Below the pieces are notes generated by a model. That model was given only the letters and a program-made list of their open reading frames with translations. It did not search any database and was not told the DNA's origin. Below are positions 1 to 12,930 of a DNA stretch of 64,000 nt, piece by piece. The position numbers and the translations under genes were made by a program. Numbering within the stretch: position 1 is the stretch's first letter; each line of letters starts with the position of its first letter. Location of the stretch: assembly GCF_045679555.1 (NCBI RefSeq), contig NC_092115.1, positions 32,863,596-32,927,595 of the forward strand. The letters are read 5' to 3'. The stretch comes from Salvelinus alpinus (taxonomy: Eukaryota > Chordata > Actinopteri > Salmoniformes > Salmonidae).

Positions 1-2135
1 AACAGACTTTCAGCATGCTTATAGGGAAGGGCATTCAACATGTGTATGGTACCTTACACAAATGACTGATTTTTGGATGAGAGAAATTGATAATAAGAAG
101 ATTGTGGGAGCTGTTTTGTTAGACTTGTTAGGAATACATGTGTGTTATGGCTTTATATCCCCTGCTATATTGTGGATCGAGATACCTGTCTAACAGGAGT
201 TACAGGAGTTACTTGTCTAACAGGACACAGAGGGTGTTCTTTAATGTAAGCCCCCAACATAATCTAGGTAGAATCAGGCATTCTCCAGGGCAGCTGTTAA
301 GGCCCCTTCATTTTTTCAGTCTTTACTAATGACCTGCCACTGCCACTGACACTGTGTGTCTATATATGCAGAGGACTCAAGACAATACACGTCAGCAAAC
401 ACAGCAAGTGAAATCACTGCAGCAGTTAACAAAGAGCTGCAGTCAGTTTCAGAATGGGTGGCAAGAAATAAGCTGGTCCTAAATATTAAACAAACTAAAA
501 GCATTGTATTTGGGACAAATCATCCACTAAACCCTAAACCTCAACTAAATATTGTAATGAATAATGTGGAAATTGAGCAAGTTGAGGTGACTAAACTGCT
601 TGGAGTAACCCTGGATTGTAAACTGTCATGGTCAAAAGGTATTAACATGTTGAAATCTCCGAGCTGTCTAAGCAACTAGCGCACAGCTCAGACACCCACA
701 CATACCCCACAAGACATGCCACCAGAGATCTCTTAACTTCTTGAGGGCAGGGGGCAGCATTTTCACTTTTGGATAAATAGCATGCCAAAATTCAACTGCC
801 TGCTACTCATCCCCAGAATATACGATATGCATATTATTAGTAGATTTGGATAGAAAACACTCTGAAGTTTCTAAAACTGTTTGAATCATGTCTGTGAGAA
901 TAACAGAACTTATGTAGCAGGCAAAACCCCGAGGACAAACCATTCAGAATTTTTATTTTTTTGATGTCACTAAGGGACTTGCTTGCAGTTCCTACCGCTT
1001 CCACTGGATGTCACCAGTCCTTGGAAATCGGTTGAGGTTATTCCTTTGTGTAATGAAGAAGTAGGGCTATTGTAAATGAGGGTCACATGAAGTACATTTT
1101 TTGAGAGAGGCATGTTACGAAAAAAGTTGCGTCAGTTTGTTTTCTTTTTGTATTGAACACAGATCATCCCGTCTTCAAATTGATCGATTATTAACGTTTA
1201 AAAATACCTAACGTTGTATTACAAAAGTAGTTTGAAAGGTTTTGGTAAAGTTTACATGTAACTTTTGATATATTTTGTAGTGACGTAGCGAAAGTTGGAA
1301 GCTGTGTTTTTCTGGATGAAACGGTCCAAATAAATTGACATTTTGGATATATATCGACGGAATTAATCGAACAAAAGGACCATTTGTGATGTTTATGGGA
1401 CATATTGGAGTGCCAACAAAATAATTTCGTCAAAGGTAAGGCATGATTTATATTTTATTTCTGCGTTTTGTGTCGTGCCTGCAGTGTTGAAGTATGCTAC
1501 TCTCTTTGTTTACTGTTGTGCTATCATTAGATAGTAGCATCTTATGCTTTCGCCGAAAAGCCTTTTTGAAATCTGACATGTTGACTGGATTCACAACGAG
1601 TGTAGCTTTAATTTGGTATCTAACATGTGTGATTTAATGAAAGTTTGATTTTTATATCATTTTATTTGAATATGGTGCGCTGTATTTCCCTGGCTATTGG
1701 CCGGTGGGACGATTGCGTCCCACCTGCCCCAGAGAGGTTAACAGTCCCCAAGTCCAGAACATACTACGTGAAATGCACAGTACTACATAGAGCCATGACT
1801 ACATGGAACTGTGTTCCACATCATGTAGCTCAGTCAATCAGTGAAATCTGATTTGATAAAACTACACCTTATGGAAAAGTGTGGACTGTGACGAGAAAAA
1901 CACACACCCACACACACAGCATTCGCAAACATGCGAACAGACACACTACTCACACACGCATTTTAATATTGTTATTTTGCTGTATTGATTTTATTGATTT
2001 TGGATTGTATATATGTTATGGTGGAGTAGTGCGTAATATTGTGGTGTAATGTATTGTTTTATTATATGTACTTTTGCTGGACCCCAGGAAGAGTGGCAGC
2101 AGCTAATGTTGATCCAGAATAAAAAATATAAAAAA
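1..2135 (+). mobile_element. LINE (non-LTR) reverse transcriptase 3' part, split by a TTAA element
   Basis: Frames on the plus strand read as the end of a LINE reverse transcriptase. There is a REGHST-like start near 25-40, a stretch resembling the YADD box (YAEDSRQYTS at about 362-395), then NKELQSVSEWVARNKLVLN and TKLLGVTLDCKLSWS up to 640. The reading frame resumes after the inserted element with TVPKSRTYYVKCTVLHRAMTTW (1741-1815) and runs into a 3' tail ending in AATAAA-like repeats near 2120. The 5' part lies left of the window and several stops and frame changes are present, so the copy is dead. It resembles L2/Rex-type fish LINEs; the exact family was not settled. Position is probably in an upstream spidr intron. 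Confidence 0.75.
737..1737 (-). mobile_element. TTAA-site non-autonomous DNA transposon, copy 1
   Basis: A 1,001-bp insert lies between two TTAA tetranucleotides (733-736 and 1738-1741). Removing it and one TTAA restores the LINE frame ...RDLLTVPKSR..., which shows the exact insertion point. Ends begin CTTCTTGAGGGC and finish CCCAGAGAGG. The sequence matches, in reverse orientation, the elements at 4219-5217 and 27013-28467. TTAA duplication is used by piggyBac and Kolobok elements; no transposase is present, so either superfamily is possible. Confidence 0.8.
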
Positions 2136-2811
2136 TACCATGACATGGACGTATAACCTCGTTGCATGATTTATGAATGGCAAATGGAATAGGAGATCAT
2201 CTTTATTTAGTCAGTTCGACAGTTTTATTTTTTTAATAAACTATAGTCAACACTTGCTGTTCATTTGTCAATCAACGCACAGTAAATATGCGTCGTGGCT
2301 GGCTATGTGAAACGCGCAAAATAAAATATATGAATGTGTGAAAACAATTAAGCTGAGTCGTGGATTTTGATTAATTGTTACCACCTGCAAAGTCACGAAC
2401 ATCATGCTCTCTCACCTCCATGTAGGCCTAAAGAAATTTGACTGCAAGCAGAGATCTGTATATAATGACGAGATGCTCATGTCTCTGCCCTAACAATGGC
2501 AGTCGTTGTCCCAAAGACGGGAAGGAAGGCGACAAGCTCAGTTTTGGGAAGAATGAATACTCTTGCTTCGCCTCTTTCTCTCTGCTGCGTTTCCGTGTCA
2601 TTGCGCAATTTGTGTCTGACAGGCAGGTGCCTCTCCTATCAATAGATCCCTAGAAAATGCAGATTGTTCATTCTAGTGGGTTTCGACGGAGTAGCGAATT
2701 GAAACCTTTAAATGAAAAGTAGCCTACTTACTATGAATGGGAAAATGTAGCCGGCTGAAAATGAGTCAACCGACTGATTTAGCCGACAACCGGCGCTAAT
2801 GGAAAACACTG

Positions 2812-2852
2812 TAAGAGCGTCTGCTAAATTACAAAATGTAAATGTAAAAATG
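2812..2852 (+). repeat. SINE/LINE 3' tail fragment
   Basis: The string AAGAGCGTCTGCTAAAT followed by A-rich AAATGTAAATG repeats is the 3' tail shared by common salmonid SINEs and their partner LINE. No tRNA-like head is visible upstream, so this is a short truncated copy. Confidence 0.5.
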
Positions 2853-3116
2853 TAATGGTAGAGAACTTCAGAGAAAGATGTGAATCGCTTTCCATTTTCT
2901 TATGCTTACTGAAGCCCAAACTGTGTGTTGGCTATATAGAGTGGGGAGAACAAGTATTTGATACACTGCCGATTTTGCAGGTTTTCCTACTTACAAAGCA
3001 TGTAGAGGTCTGTAATTTTTATCAAAAATCCAGAAAATCACATTGTATGATTTTTAAGTAATTCATTTTCATTTTATTGCATGACATAAGTATTTGATAC
3101 ATCAGAAAAGCAGAAC

Positions 3117-4135
3117 TTAATATTTGGTACAGAAACCTTTGTTTGCAATTACAGAGATCATATGTTTCCTGTAGTTCTTGACCAGGTTTGCACACACTGC
3201 AGCAGGGATTTTGGCCCACTCCTCCATACAGACCTTCTCCATATCCTTCAGGTTTCGGGGCTGTCGCTGGGCAATACGGACTTTCAGCTCCCTCCAAAGA
3301 TATTCTATTGGGTTCAGGTCTGGAGACTGGCTAGGCCACTCCAGGACCTTGAGATGCTTCTTACGGAGCCACTCCTTAGTTGCCCTGGCTGTGTGTTTCG
3401 GATCGTTGTCATGCTGGAAGACCCAGCCACGACCCATGTTCAATGCTCTTACGGAAGGAGGTTGTTGGCCAAGATCTTGCGATACATGGCCCCATCCATC
3501 CTCCCCTCAATACGGTGCAGTCGTCCTGTCCCCTTTGCAGAAAACCATCCCCAGAGAATGATGTTTCCACCTCCATGCTTCACGGTTGGAATGGTGTTCT
3601 TGGGGTTGTACTCATCCTTCTTCTTCCTCCAAACACGGCGAGTGGCGTTTAGACAAAAAAGCTGTATTTTTGTCTCATCAGACCACATGACCTTCTCCCG
3701 TTCCTCCTCTGGATCATCCAGATGGTCATTGGCAAACTTCAGACGGGCCTGGACATGCGCTGGCTTGAGCAGGGGGACCTTGCGCGCGCTGCAGGATTTG
3801 AATCCATGACGGCGTAGTGTGTTACTAATGGTTTTCTTTGAGACTGTGGTCCCAGCTCTCTTCAGGTCATTGACCAGGTTCTGCCGTGTAGTTCTGGGCT
3901 GATCCCTCACCTTCCTCATGATCATTGATGCCCCACGAGGTGAGATCTTGCCTGGAGCCCCAGACCGTGGGTGATTGACCGTCATCTTGAACTTCTTCCA
4001 TTTTCTAATAATTGCGCCAACAGTTGTTGCCTTCTCACCAAGCTGCTTGCCTATTGTCCTGTAGCCCATCCCAGCCTTGTGCAGGTCTACAATTTTATCC
4101 CTGATGTCCTTACACAGCTCTCTGGTCTTGGCCAT
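3117..4135 (-). pseudogene. Tc1-type transposase, one frameshift
   Basis: Minus-strand DDE transposase of a Tc1/mariner element. It starts [20 protein letters not shown] with a paired helix-turn-helix DNA-binding region, then a GRPR-like basic stretch ([14 protein letters not shown]). The catalytic signatures are [10 protein letters not shown] (first Asp), [10 protein letters not shown] (second Asp) and [11 protein letters not shown] (third acidic residue, Glu). 4135-3449 is one open frame of 228 codons and 3443-3117 is the remainder in another frame. The break near 3445-3455 looks like loss of about four bases in LPSVRAL. Apart from that the protein is full length (about 340 residues), so this copy is fairly young. 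Not functional as it stands. Confidence 0.88.
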
Positions 4136-4218
4136 TGTGGAGAGGTTGGAGTCTGTTTGATTGAGTGTGTGGACAGGTGTCTTTTATACAGGTAACGAGT
4201 TCAAACAGGTGCAGTTAA

Positions 4219-5217
4219 CTTCTCTGCGCTACGGATCCCTTCTACGGGATCATTTTCCTAAACAACCGCTGAATTGCAGGGCGCAAAATATTACTAAAAA
4301 TATTTATAATCATGCAATCACAAGTGAAATATACCAAAACACAGCTTAGCTTGTTGTTAATCCACCTATCATGTCAGATTTTGAAAATATGCTTTACAGA
4401 GAAAGAAATCCAAGCTTTTGTGAGTGTATCAATCCATGCTAGAACAGCTAGCCCCAAATTAGCATGGTCACGAAAGTCAGAAAGCAATAAAATTAGTCGC
4501 TTACCTTTGATAATCTTCGGATGTTTGCACTCATGAGACTCCCAGTTACACAACAAATGTTCTTTTTGTTCAATAAATATTACTTTTATAACAAAAAAAC
4601 GCCATTTGGGTTGCGCGTTATGTTCAGAAAACCAAAGCCTCGTTCCGTTCGACGAAAATTCCAAAAAGTATCCTTAATGGTCGTAGAAACATGTCAAATG
4701 TTTTTTATAATCAATCCTCAGGTTGTTTTTAACAAACATAATCGATAATATTTCAACCGGACCGTAACCTATTCAATAAGAGAGAAAAAGAAAATGGAGA
4801 GCTACCCTCTCGCGCGCAGGAACTAGTCAGAGGACACCTGACTACTTTTGAAAAATCTCACTAATTTTTCAAAATAAAAGCCTGAAACTATGTCTAAAGC
4901 CATTGGAAAAGGAATCTGGTTGATACCCCTTTAAATGGAAGAAAGACAGGCCAGGAAACCCAGATAATAAAAAATAAAAAAAATCACTTCCGGGTTAGAT
5001 TATCTCAGGTTTTCGCCTGCAGAATCAGTTTTGTTATACTCACAGACAATATTTTGACAGTTTTGGAAACTTTGGAGTGTTTTCTATCCTAATCTGTAAA
5101 TTATATGCATATTCTACGATCTGGACCTGAGAAATAGTCCTTTTACCTTGGAAGCGTTATTTAACAAAAATTACAACAACAAAAAATATATATAATCTGA
5201 CCCCTAGCGTCAAGAGG
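4219..5217 (+). mobile_element. TTAA-site non-autonomous DNA transposon, copy 2
   Basis: A 999-bp insert in the Tc1 element 2939-5505, flanked by TTAA at 4215-4218 and 5218-5221. Its ends read CTTCTCTGCGCTACGG and, inverted at the right, CCTCTTGACGCTAGGG, giving imperfect terminal inverted repeats of about 16 bp. Same family as 737-1737 and 27013-28467. No coding capacity was recognised. The superfamily could be piggyBac or Kolobok. Confidence 0.82.
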
Positions 5218-5505
5218 TTAATACAGGTAATGAGTGGAGAACAGGAGGGCCTCTTAAAGAAAAACTAACAGGTCTGTGAGAGCCGGAATTCTTACTGGTT
5301 GGTAGGTGATCAAATACTTATGTCATGCAATAAAATGCAAATTAATTACTTAAAAATCATACAATGTGATTTTCTAGATTTTTGTTTTAGATTCCGTCTC
5401 ACAGTTGAAGTGTACCTATGATAAAAATTACAGACCTCTACATGCTTTGTAAGTAGGAAAACCTGCAAAATCATCAGTGTATCAAATACTTGTTCTCCCC
5501 CACTG

Positions 5506-6564
5506 TAGGCTGATACTTCCCTCTTTTGATTATGTCACTTTCTAATGCCATTTTGGTTCTTGATCATATGCAATGTTTATGCCATTGTTTATTCTTTCCT
5601 GCAGCAAGTTCCTCTCCTTGGACATTTGCCTCTCCTTGGTGGCATCATGTGCCCCAGCTTAGTTCTTAGCTATTGTTAAAGTAATTGTCCAGTATAAATC
5701 TGTAATATTCTGTTAACTCATACTCAAATAATGTTGTTGACTCATCCTATACTTGCCTTTGTAGCCAACTCATAAATATGAGAAGAAGAAAAAAACTAAC
5801 ATCAACAGACCATTTCAAAAATGCTTGCTATTTCCTCATAGGATGATGTCATCCTCCCGAGAAAGGATGAGCTGGCCAATCGGCGGACTATTCGCACAAA
5901 TATTTTTATTGACTGTATACACCCACAGTGTTCTTTTGTTGTGGTATGCCCACACCATTCCAACACCGATAAGCTACTTTTTAAAGTACTTAATTACAAT
6001 TTCTTGGAAGGAAAACTATTTTACGCATATTGTTATTAATTATAAGTCATATTTCATAGAAATCTGGAAACACTGGACAGTTAGCTGAACAGACCCCCTC
6101 CACAGAGGGCTGTCTCTTTACTCTCCAGCCATATGGCATTGCTTGACAAAGGAAACAAACATTTATAATTGAAGCCAGACCTGCTGTGCTGTCGTGATCC
6201 ACCAGGCCAATTCTCTGGAACAAAAGACGACATGTTGTTGAGCTCCAGGGAGGGTCCTGCTGGGTCCTGGCTGCAGCAGTAGGCCATAGATGAGGAATGA
6301 GGGGATGCCCACTGGCCACAGGGTGGCACAACGCTGCCTAACCTATAGCTTCCAGGAGGGCCAGCAATAACCTTTGATTGACTAGCAGACTACATAAAAC
6401 CAATTTCTATTTAATTACCTTGTTCAGAGAGCGAATGGCTATTTGCTTGAGGGGAAAGCTTGTTTTTTTTGTTTTTATTTTGTTTTTATGTTAGGCAGAC
6501 TTGACAGTTGCCTGAACATGGACCCTGGACTGGAGCTCTTGATAGAATGGATGGTCGTTGAGAG
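5506..6564. other. Probable spidr intron, no gene seen
   Basis: About 1 kb without a recognisable exon, RNA gene or repeat family. A minus-strand open stretch at 6047-6331 has no similarity I recognise, no splice context and an alternative open frame beside it, so it was not called. Confidence 0.4.
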
Positions 6565-6660
6565 TACTAGTAGTAGTTCCCTTTATTATCCCACAATGGG
6601 AAATTGGTTTGCGGCAGTTTAAGAGACAAACATGAAAATCATAACATCAAATATATATCA
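6565..6660. repeat. Short dispersed repeat fragment
   Basis: TTCCCTTTATTATCCCACAA followed by TGGGAAATTGG is a common teleost repeat fragment. It directly abuts the Tc1 copy at 6677. Family not identified. Confidence 0.35.
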
Positions 6661-6676
6661 CTAAAATACATCTATA

Positions 6677-7935
6677 CTGAACAAAAATATAAAGGCAACA
6701 TGTGAAGTGTTGGTTTCATAAGGTGAAATAAAATATCCCAGAAATTTGCCATAAGGACAAAAAGCTTTTCTCCCCAAAAAATGGTGCACAAATTTGTTTA
6801 CATCCCTGTTAATGAGCATTTCTCTTTTGCCATGATAATTCATCCAACTGTCAGATGTGGCATATCAGAAGCTGATTTAAACAGCATCATCATTACACAG
6901 CTGCACCTTGTGCTGGGGACAATAACAGGCCACTCTAAAATGTGCAGTTTTGTCACACAACACAATGCCACAGATGTCTCAAATTTTGAGGGAGCGTGCA
7001 ATTGGCATGCTGACTGCAGGTATGTCCACCAGAGCTGTTGCCAGAGCATTGAATATCCATTTCGCAACCATAAGCCGCCTTCAACGTCATTTTAGAGAAT
7101 TTGGTAGTACGTCCAACCGGCCTCACAACCGTAGACCACGTGTAAACCATGCCAGCCCAGGACCTCCACATCCGGCTTGTTCACCAGCGGAATTTTCTGA
7201 GACCAGCCACCCGGACAGCTGATGAAATTGTGGGTTTGTCAACCAAAGAATTTCTGCACATATTGTCAGAAACTGTCTCAGGGAAGCTTATCTGCATGCT
7301 CGTCGTCCTCACCAGAGTCGTGACCTTACTGCAGTATGGTCACTGCAGTCACTGTGTATGGCGTCATGTGGGCAAGCGGTTTGCTGATGTGGGGTTATAG
7401 CATACAGCATACACAATTGCATTTTAGCGATAGCAATTCGAATGCACAGAGATACCGTGATCCCTGTCATCCGCCGCCATCACCTCATGTTTCAGCATGC
7501 TAATGCACGGCTCCATGTTGCAAAGCAAAGTACACAATTCCTGGAAGCTTAAAATGTCCCAGTTTTTCCATGGCTTGCATACTCACCGGACATGTCACCC
7601 ATTGAGCATGTTTGGGATGCTCTGGATCAACATGTACGACAGCGTATTCTAGTTCCCGCTAATATCCAGCGACTTCGCACAGCTATTGAAGAGGATTGCA
7701 GGCCACAATCTACAGCCTGATCAACTCCATGTCGAAGGCGATGTGTTGCGCTGCATGAGGCAAAAGGTGGTCACACCAGATACTGACTGGTTTTCTGATC
7801 TACACCCCTACCTTTTTTTTAAGGTGTCTGTGACCAACAGATGCATATCTGTTTTCCCAGTCATGTAAAATCCGTAAATTAGGGCCTAATTAATTTATTT
7901 CAATTGAATGATTTCCTTATTTGAACTGTAACTGA
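6677..7935 (+). mobile_element. Degenerate Tc1-like transposon
   Basis: Starts CTGAACAAAAATATAAAGGC after a TA. It contains the plus-strand transposase N-terminus MSHNTMPQMSQILRERAIGM (6950 on), with RAVARALNIHFATISRLQ as the helix-turn-helix and a GRPR-like NRRPRV. Downstream are scattered C-terminal pieces (SPDMSPIEHVWDALDQ near 7594-7632, followed by VRQR). The central catalytic region is largely deleted and several frames are needed, so the copy is dead. The right inverted repeat is incomplete. Confidence 0.8.
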
Positions 7936-9080
7936 ATTTGTTCGGTGTGTATATATACAAATTGCACTGGATGGACTGGAATAAAGTGCTGGGATGTGCA
8001 AGCATGGCTTCTGCCATTTGAAGTATTATGTTTCTTTAGGAGCCATATTGTTGAATTGCTGCCATGCTTTATTACTTTTAATCAGCCATTAGTCATATAA
8101 TTGAACCCAAGATATCATTGACAATTATTACACTCAAACTGTAGGTGACTTTTTAAAATTACTTTTATTGAGGGATGGGATCCGAGGCAGGGTGTGGAGG
8201 GGGATCACTGTGAGCTGCACGTGGGGACTGGAGTGGTATTTTAGGGTGGTACTGGAGTGGTATATTAGGGTAGAAGGGGAGTCCCGGTCAGCTGACTAGG
8301 CTGTCACTAATTGACTGACCGGCAGGAGTAATTTGACACCTCAGCTCCTGTCCCCTTTGCTCCTGCCATGCTGCTACAGCTGGTAAGCAAACACCACCTC
8401 TCACAGGAAACACATGCACGCACACTTTGTAACACAGTGCACAGCCTTCAGCCGACTGCCTCACTAGTCAACAACCAGATTGAGCTGGCTCAGGTGGGGG
8501 GGTGTCCTGGATGTGGCCATGAGGTCTGGAATTTCAGAATGAACGCATGCCTGCCTCTGCTTGAGTCTGTTAGTCAATGTCCGTATTGCACACTTTGTTG
8601 AGGAATTAGAATTTGCCCAATTGTAACATTTTTCTTCCCATTTAGTCAATTTAAATGATAATGTAGTAATGTGTACTTTGGGTGTAGTAATCCAACATTT
8701 GAAATCTTTGTTCTGTTATTTTAATTTAGTGTTCATTTTAGGCAGTCATTATTGAGGGATTGGGAGCGGAGTTTTTTTTATTTTTTAGAAATATAGGTTA
8801 GTGCAATGTAGGCTTAGTCCATAATCCACTGGCCCAACGTCCCCATTAAGTGATCAAAGGAAGTAGGATGAGTGACCTATGGACCTCTGTTTCCCTCTCC
8901 CCAATTTATATTTCAGTATTCTGGGTAGCCACTTTTCTCTAGTCCTTTTTGTTGTTCGATTTTATAGCCTGTTCCTTTCACATACACAGGGGAGAGAGGA
9001 AACCAGGATTATATTTATGCTAGAAGATGTTTAGTTCCAGTAAATTCAGAATTTAATAAACAAGAAGATTAACTGTTTGC
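7936..9080. other. Probable spidr intron, no gene seen
   Basis: About 1.1 kb of ordinary intron-like sequence. No exon with matching splice sites and no repeat family was recognised. Confidence 0.4.
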
Positions 9081-9205
9081 AGGGAGGGAGTGGGGAAAAG
9101 AGAAGGTGGGGTAGGAGAAGAGGCAGAAAAGAAGACAAGATGAGGGGGAAAGGAGAGGGAGGGAGTGAGGAGGAGGAGAGCATGGGGAAGGAGAGGAGGA
9201 GGAGG
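9081..9205 (+). repeat. Polypurine tract, about 125 nt
   Basis: The plus strand is nearly all G and A with only a few pyrimidines (blocks such as GGGAGGGAGTGGGGAAAAG and GGAGGAGGAGAG). Such tracts can form triplex (H-DNA) or G-rich structures. The open frame through it is a by-product of the composition. Confidence 0.7.
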
Positions 9206-9379
9206 CTGGCTATTTTCACAGAGCTTGGAACACAATGTGCTGCAGGGATCCTGTTACAAGCATGTTTATCACTCTGCGACGTGATTGGTGGACGGTGCAG
9301 AGGAAGGAATCCCTCAATGCCCCCTGTCAATGAGGCCTCTCGGCTGTGTTAATGTGTGGGTCTCTTACTTACTGTGAGG

Positions 9380-9381
<2 letters not shown>

Positions 9382-9475
<94 letters not shown>
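9382..9475 (+). repeat. (GT)n microsatellite, about 47 units
   Basis: An uninterrupted GT/TG dinucleotide run of about 94 nt. Tracts of this length are usually length-polymorphic and can adopt Z-DNA. Confidence 0.95.
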
Positions 9476-9477
<2 letters not shown>

Positions 9478-10235
9478 TTGGACAAGCTCAATGGATCGTA
9501 ATTCCTGGAAGAACCACCGAGTTGCTGAGAGTTCTTGTGATTGCTCACAATAACAAATGCTGAAATCAGCCCGTGACTGAAACTGAGTGGTACTGGAAAA
9601 GGCTAAAAAGAGAGGCTGAATGGGGTATAGTTTTAGTTTAGGGGCTGGATAGATGGGTGGTTATGTCAAGATGGTAATACCACAAGACTCCCTCTCTCCT
9701 TTCTCCCAACTCTATCTCTATCTCTTCACCGATCAGCTTTCACTTTAGGATTTCAGGTTTGAACAGGCTCTGCTGTCAAAAAAAAAAGAGAAACCTGTGT
9801 AGGCTAAGTTTTGTGCCGCAGTTGACTTTAAAACAGCGACTGTTTACGCTGGACAAAATTAGCTATTCCAGTTAAGACTATTTTATGCATGCTCTTATTT
9901 TAGATCTCTGTGGTTGTTTTTCAACATTTGGAAGATAGAAGTTTAGTCAGAAAAATGATAAATGATCTCCCAAATTAATGTAGCTATTAATGTGTATTTG
10001 GTGGAAAATATGCACTAAGATAAACAAATGCACAAATGTCTTGACCGGAGCACAGAGATACTAGCTGACATATGTCAACACTATATTTAGTGTCACTGTA
10101 AACAATTTAATATTAAACTGCTTCTCTGTCCCTCCCTGTGTTGTTTTATTAATCATATTAGACTTAATACAGATAGGACTACACTCTTATAACTGAATGC
10201 AGCATAACTACGCATGGAGGATGATTTTCTGATTA
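9476..10235. other. Probable spidr intron, no gene seen
   Basis: AT-rich unique-looking sequence between the microsatellite and the next Tc1 copy. Nothing recognisable. Confidence 0.4.
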
Positions 10236-11596
10236 CAGTGCAGTCGGAAAGTATTCAGACCCCTTGACTTTTTCCACGTTTTGTTACTTTACAGCCTTAT
10301 TCTAAAATTGATGAGATTATTTTTGTTTTAATCCATCTACACACAATTGAAAAAGCAAAAATAGTTTTTTAGACTTTTTTTGCAAATGTATTAATAATAA
10401 AAAAGCAGGTAACTAAGTATTCAGACCCTTTGCTATGAGACTCGAAATTGAGCTCAGGTGCATCCTGTTTCCATTGATCATCGTTGAGATGTTTCTACAA
10501 CTTGATTGGAGTCCACCTGTGGTAAATTCAATTGATTAGACATGATTTGGAAAGGCACACAACTGTCTATATAAGGTCCCACATTTGACAGTGCATGTCA
10601 GAGCAAATACCAAGCCATGAGGTCGAAGGAATTGTCCGTAGAGCTATGAGACAGGATTGTGTCGAGGCACAGATCTGGGGAAGGGTGCCAAAAAATGGCT
10701 GCAGCATGGAAGGATCCTAAGAACATAGTGGCCTCCATCATTCTGAAATGGAAGAAGTTTGGAACCGCCAAGACTCCTCCTAGAGCTGGCCGCCCTGCCA
10801 AACTGAGCAATCGGGGGAGAAGGGCTTTGGTCAGGGAGGTGACCAAGAACCCGATGGTCACTGACAGAGCTCCAGAGATCCTCTGTGGGGATGGGAGAAC
10901 CTTCTAGAAGGAAAACCATCTCTGCAGCACTCCACCAATCAGGCCTTTATGGTAGAGTGATCAGACGGAAGCCACTCCTCAGTAAAACGCACACGACGGC
11001 CTACTTGAAGTTTGCCAAAAGGCACCTGAAGGACTCTCGGACCATGAGAAACAAGATTCTCTGGTCTGATGAAACCTAAGATTGAAGTATTTTGCCTGAA
11101 TTCCAAGTGTCACGTCTGGTGGAAATATGGCACCATCCCTACTGTGAAGCATGGTGGTGGCAGCATCATGCTGTGGGGATGTTTTTCAGCGGCAGGGACT
11201 GGAAGACTGGTCAGGATCGAGGGAAAGATGAACGGAGCAAAGTACAGAGATCCTTGATGAAAACCTGCTCCAGAGTGCTCAAGACCTCCGACTGGGGTGA
11301 AGGTTCACCTTCCAACAGGACAACGACCATAAGCACACAGCCAAGACAACGCAGGAGTGTCTCTGAATGTCCTTGAGCGGCCCAGCCAGAGCCTGGAGTT
11401 GAACAGGATTGAAAATCTCAGGCTTGATCTGAATAAAGCTGTGCAGAGATACATTTTTTATAATTTATTTGCTATTTTTTTTTATTGTGTGTAGATTGAT
11501 GAGGGGGGGAAAAACTATTTAATACATTTTAGAATAAAGCTGTAACCTAACAAAATGTGGAAAAAGTCTAGGTCTGAATACTTTCCAAATGCACTG
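10236..11596 (+). mobile_element. Degenerate Tc1-like transposon (CAGTGC-end family)
   Basis: The left end reads CAGTGCAGTCGGAAAGTATT after TA, and the right end has the inverse near 11570-11596. The plus-strand transposase is broken into several frames: RHRSGEGCQKMAAAWKDPKN (10659 on), RKTISAALHQSGLYGRVIRR (10906 on), ILWSDET (11062 on) and [20 protein letters not shown] (11140 on). The same family is at 14339-17018 and 25890-30167. The copy is dead. Confidence 0.85.
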
Positions 11597-11811
11597 ATTG
11601 ATAGATGCCCGTGTCTTAAACGGTGTTTAGTCACGATCAGTATTCTGATTAGGATAACTTTAGATTGCTTCACCCAAGAGCAGTGTTTTGGCTTGATCTG
11701 ATTGATAGCAGATGATAATATTTACCACGCAAAAGTTCAATTACTCCCCTTAGGTCATCGTTAGATGAATTACCTGACAAATTGTTTTCCCTAAAATCTG
11801 TATGTTGTTAA

Positions 11812-12325
<514 letters not shown>

Positions 12326-12930
12326 TTGCCATGAAATACATCATGATCCACATATTCAGACTTTTTCAGACATTCCCCATGGACCTCCCATGTATGCAGT
12401 TCCATAATTTAACTGAAAACAAAACTTTGCCTTATTGAGTGATTAAAACTTTGCCTTATAGTCTAGAAGAATGTTTCTTCTTTGATAACCTGTAAGTAGG
12501 TTATGGATTGGTAATTGTCAACAATAAAACACTGTACTGTTCCCTAGCAACGTGGTATGATGTAGATGAGAAATAAACACAGACCAATGTTTACCAACAC
12601 AGTTTATATAGCCAAGCAGGTGGCTGGAATGGAAACTAACAGACTCAAAACGTTCCTAGTGTCTGGGAAATGCAAATGCATGGTTAGCCTTGAACTTTCA
12701 TCTGTTACACACCTCTCCTTCCTACTCCTCCCACTGTTTTTCCTCCCCCTCTCCTGACGGAGGGTATAGAGCACTAAGAGTCCACTCCCCCCTCTGGTAT
12801 CTTTTAACTTGGATTTATGAACAGCACTGTTTACCCTCTAAGGACTGGTACAGTACAGAGGCTGTGTCTGGACTTGAAGGGCTGACTTGAACTCCTGTCT
12901 TTTTCTGCTATCTCCTTCTGCCAAAGTCTC
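12326..12930. other. Probable spidr intron, no gene seen
   Basis: Unique-looking sequence. No splice-bounded open frame was recognised. Confidence 0.4.

Larger units (their letters stand above)
2939..5505 (-). mobile_element. Tc1-like transposon with long terminal repeats, interrupted
   Basis: Outer ends read GAGTGGGGAGAACAAGTATT at the left and its inverse at the right (5486-5505), each next to a TA. The inverted repeats extend for roughly 150-220 bp and repeat the TATTTGATAC motif internally, the IR/DR arrangement of many fish Tc1 elements. The transposase is on the minus strand (3117-4135). A TTAA-site element (4219-5217) has inserted between the transposase start and the right repeat. 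The left repeat lacks part of the sequence present in the right one. Confidence 0.88.

Noticed and set aside
3162-3809. Open frame of 215 codons on the plus strand
   Set aside because: It is the antisense of the Tc1 transposase at 3117-4135, which explains its length. No independent support.
6047-6331. Possible spidr exon or small gene
   Set aside because: It is on the strand opposite to spidr, with no splice borders that fit and no similarity I recognise.
9077-9352. Basic 91-codon protein
   Set aside because: Composition is that of the polypurine tract (Arg, Gly, Glu, Lys). No splice or homology evidence.
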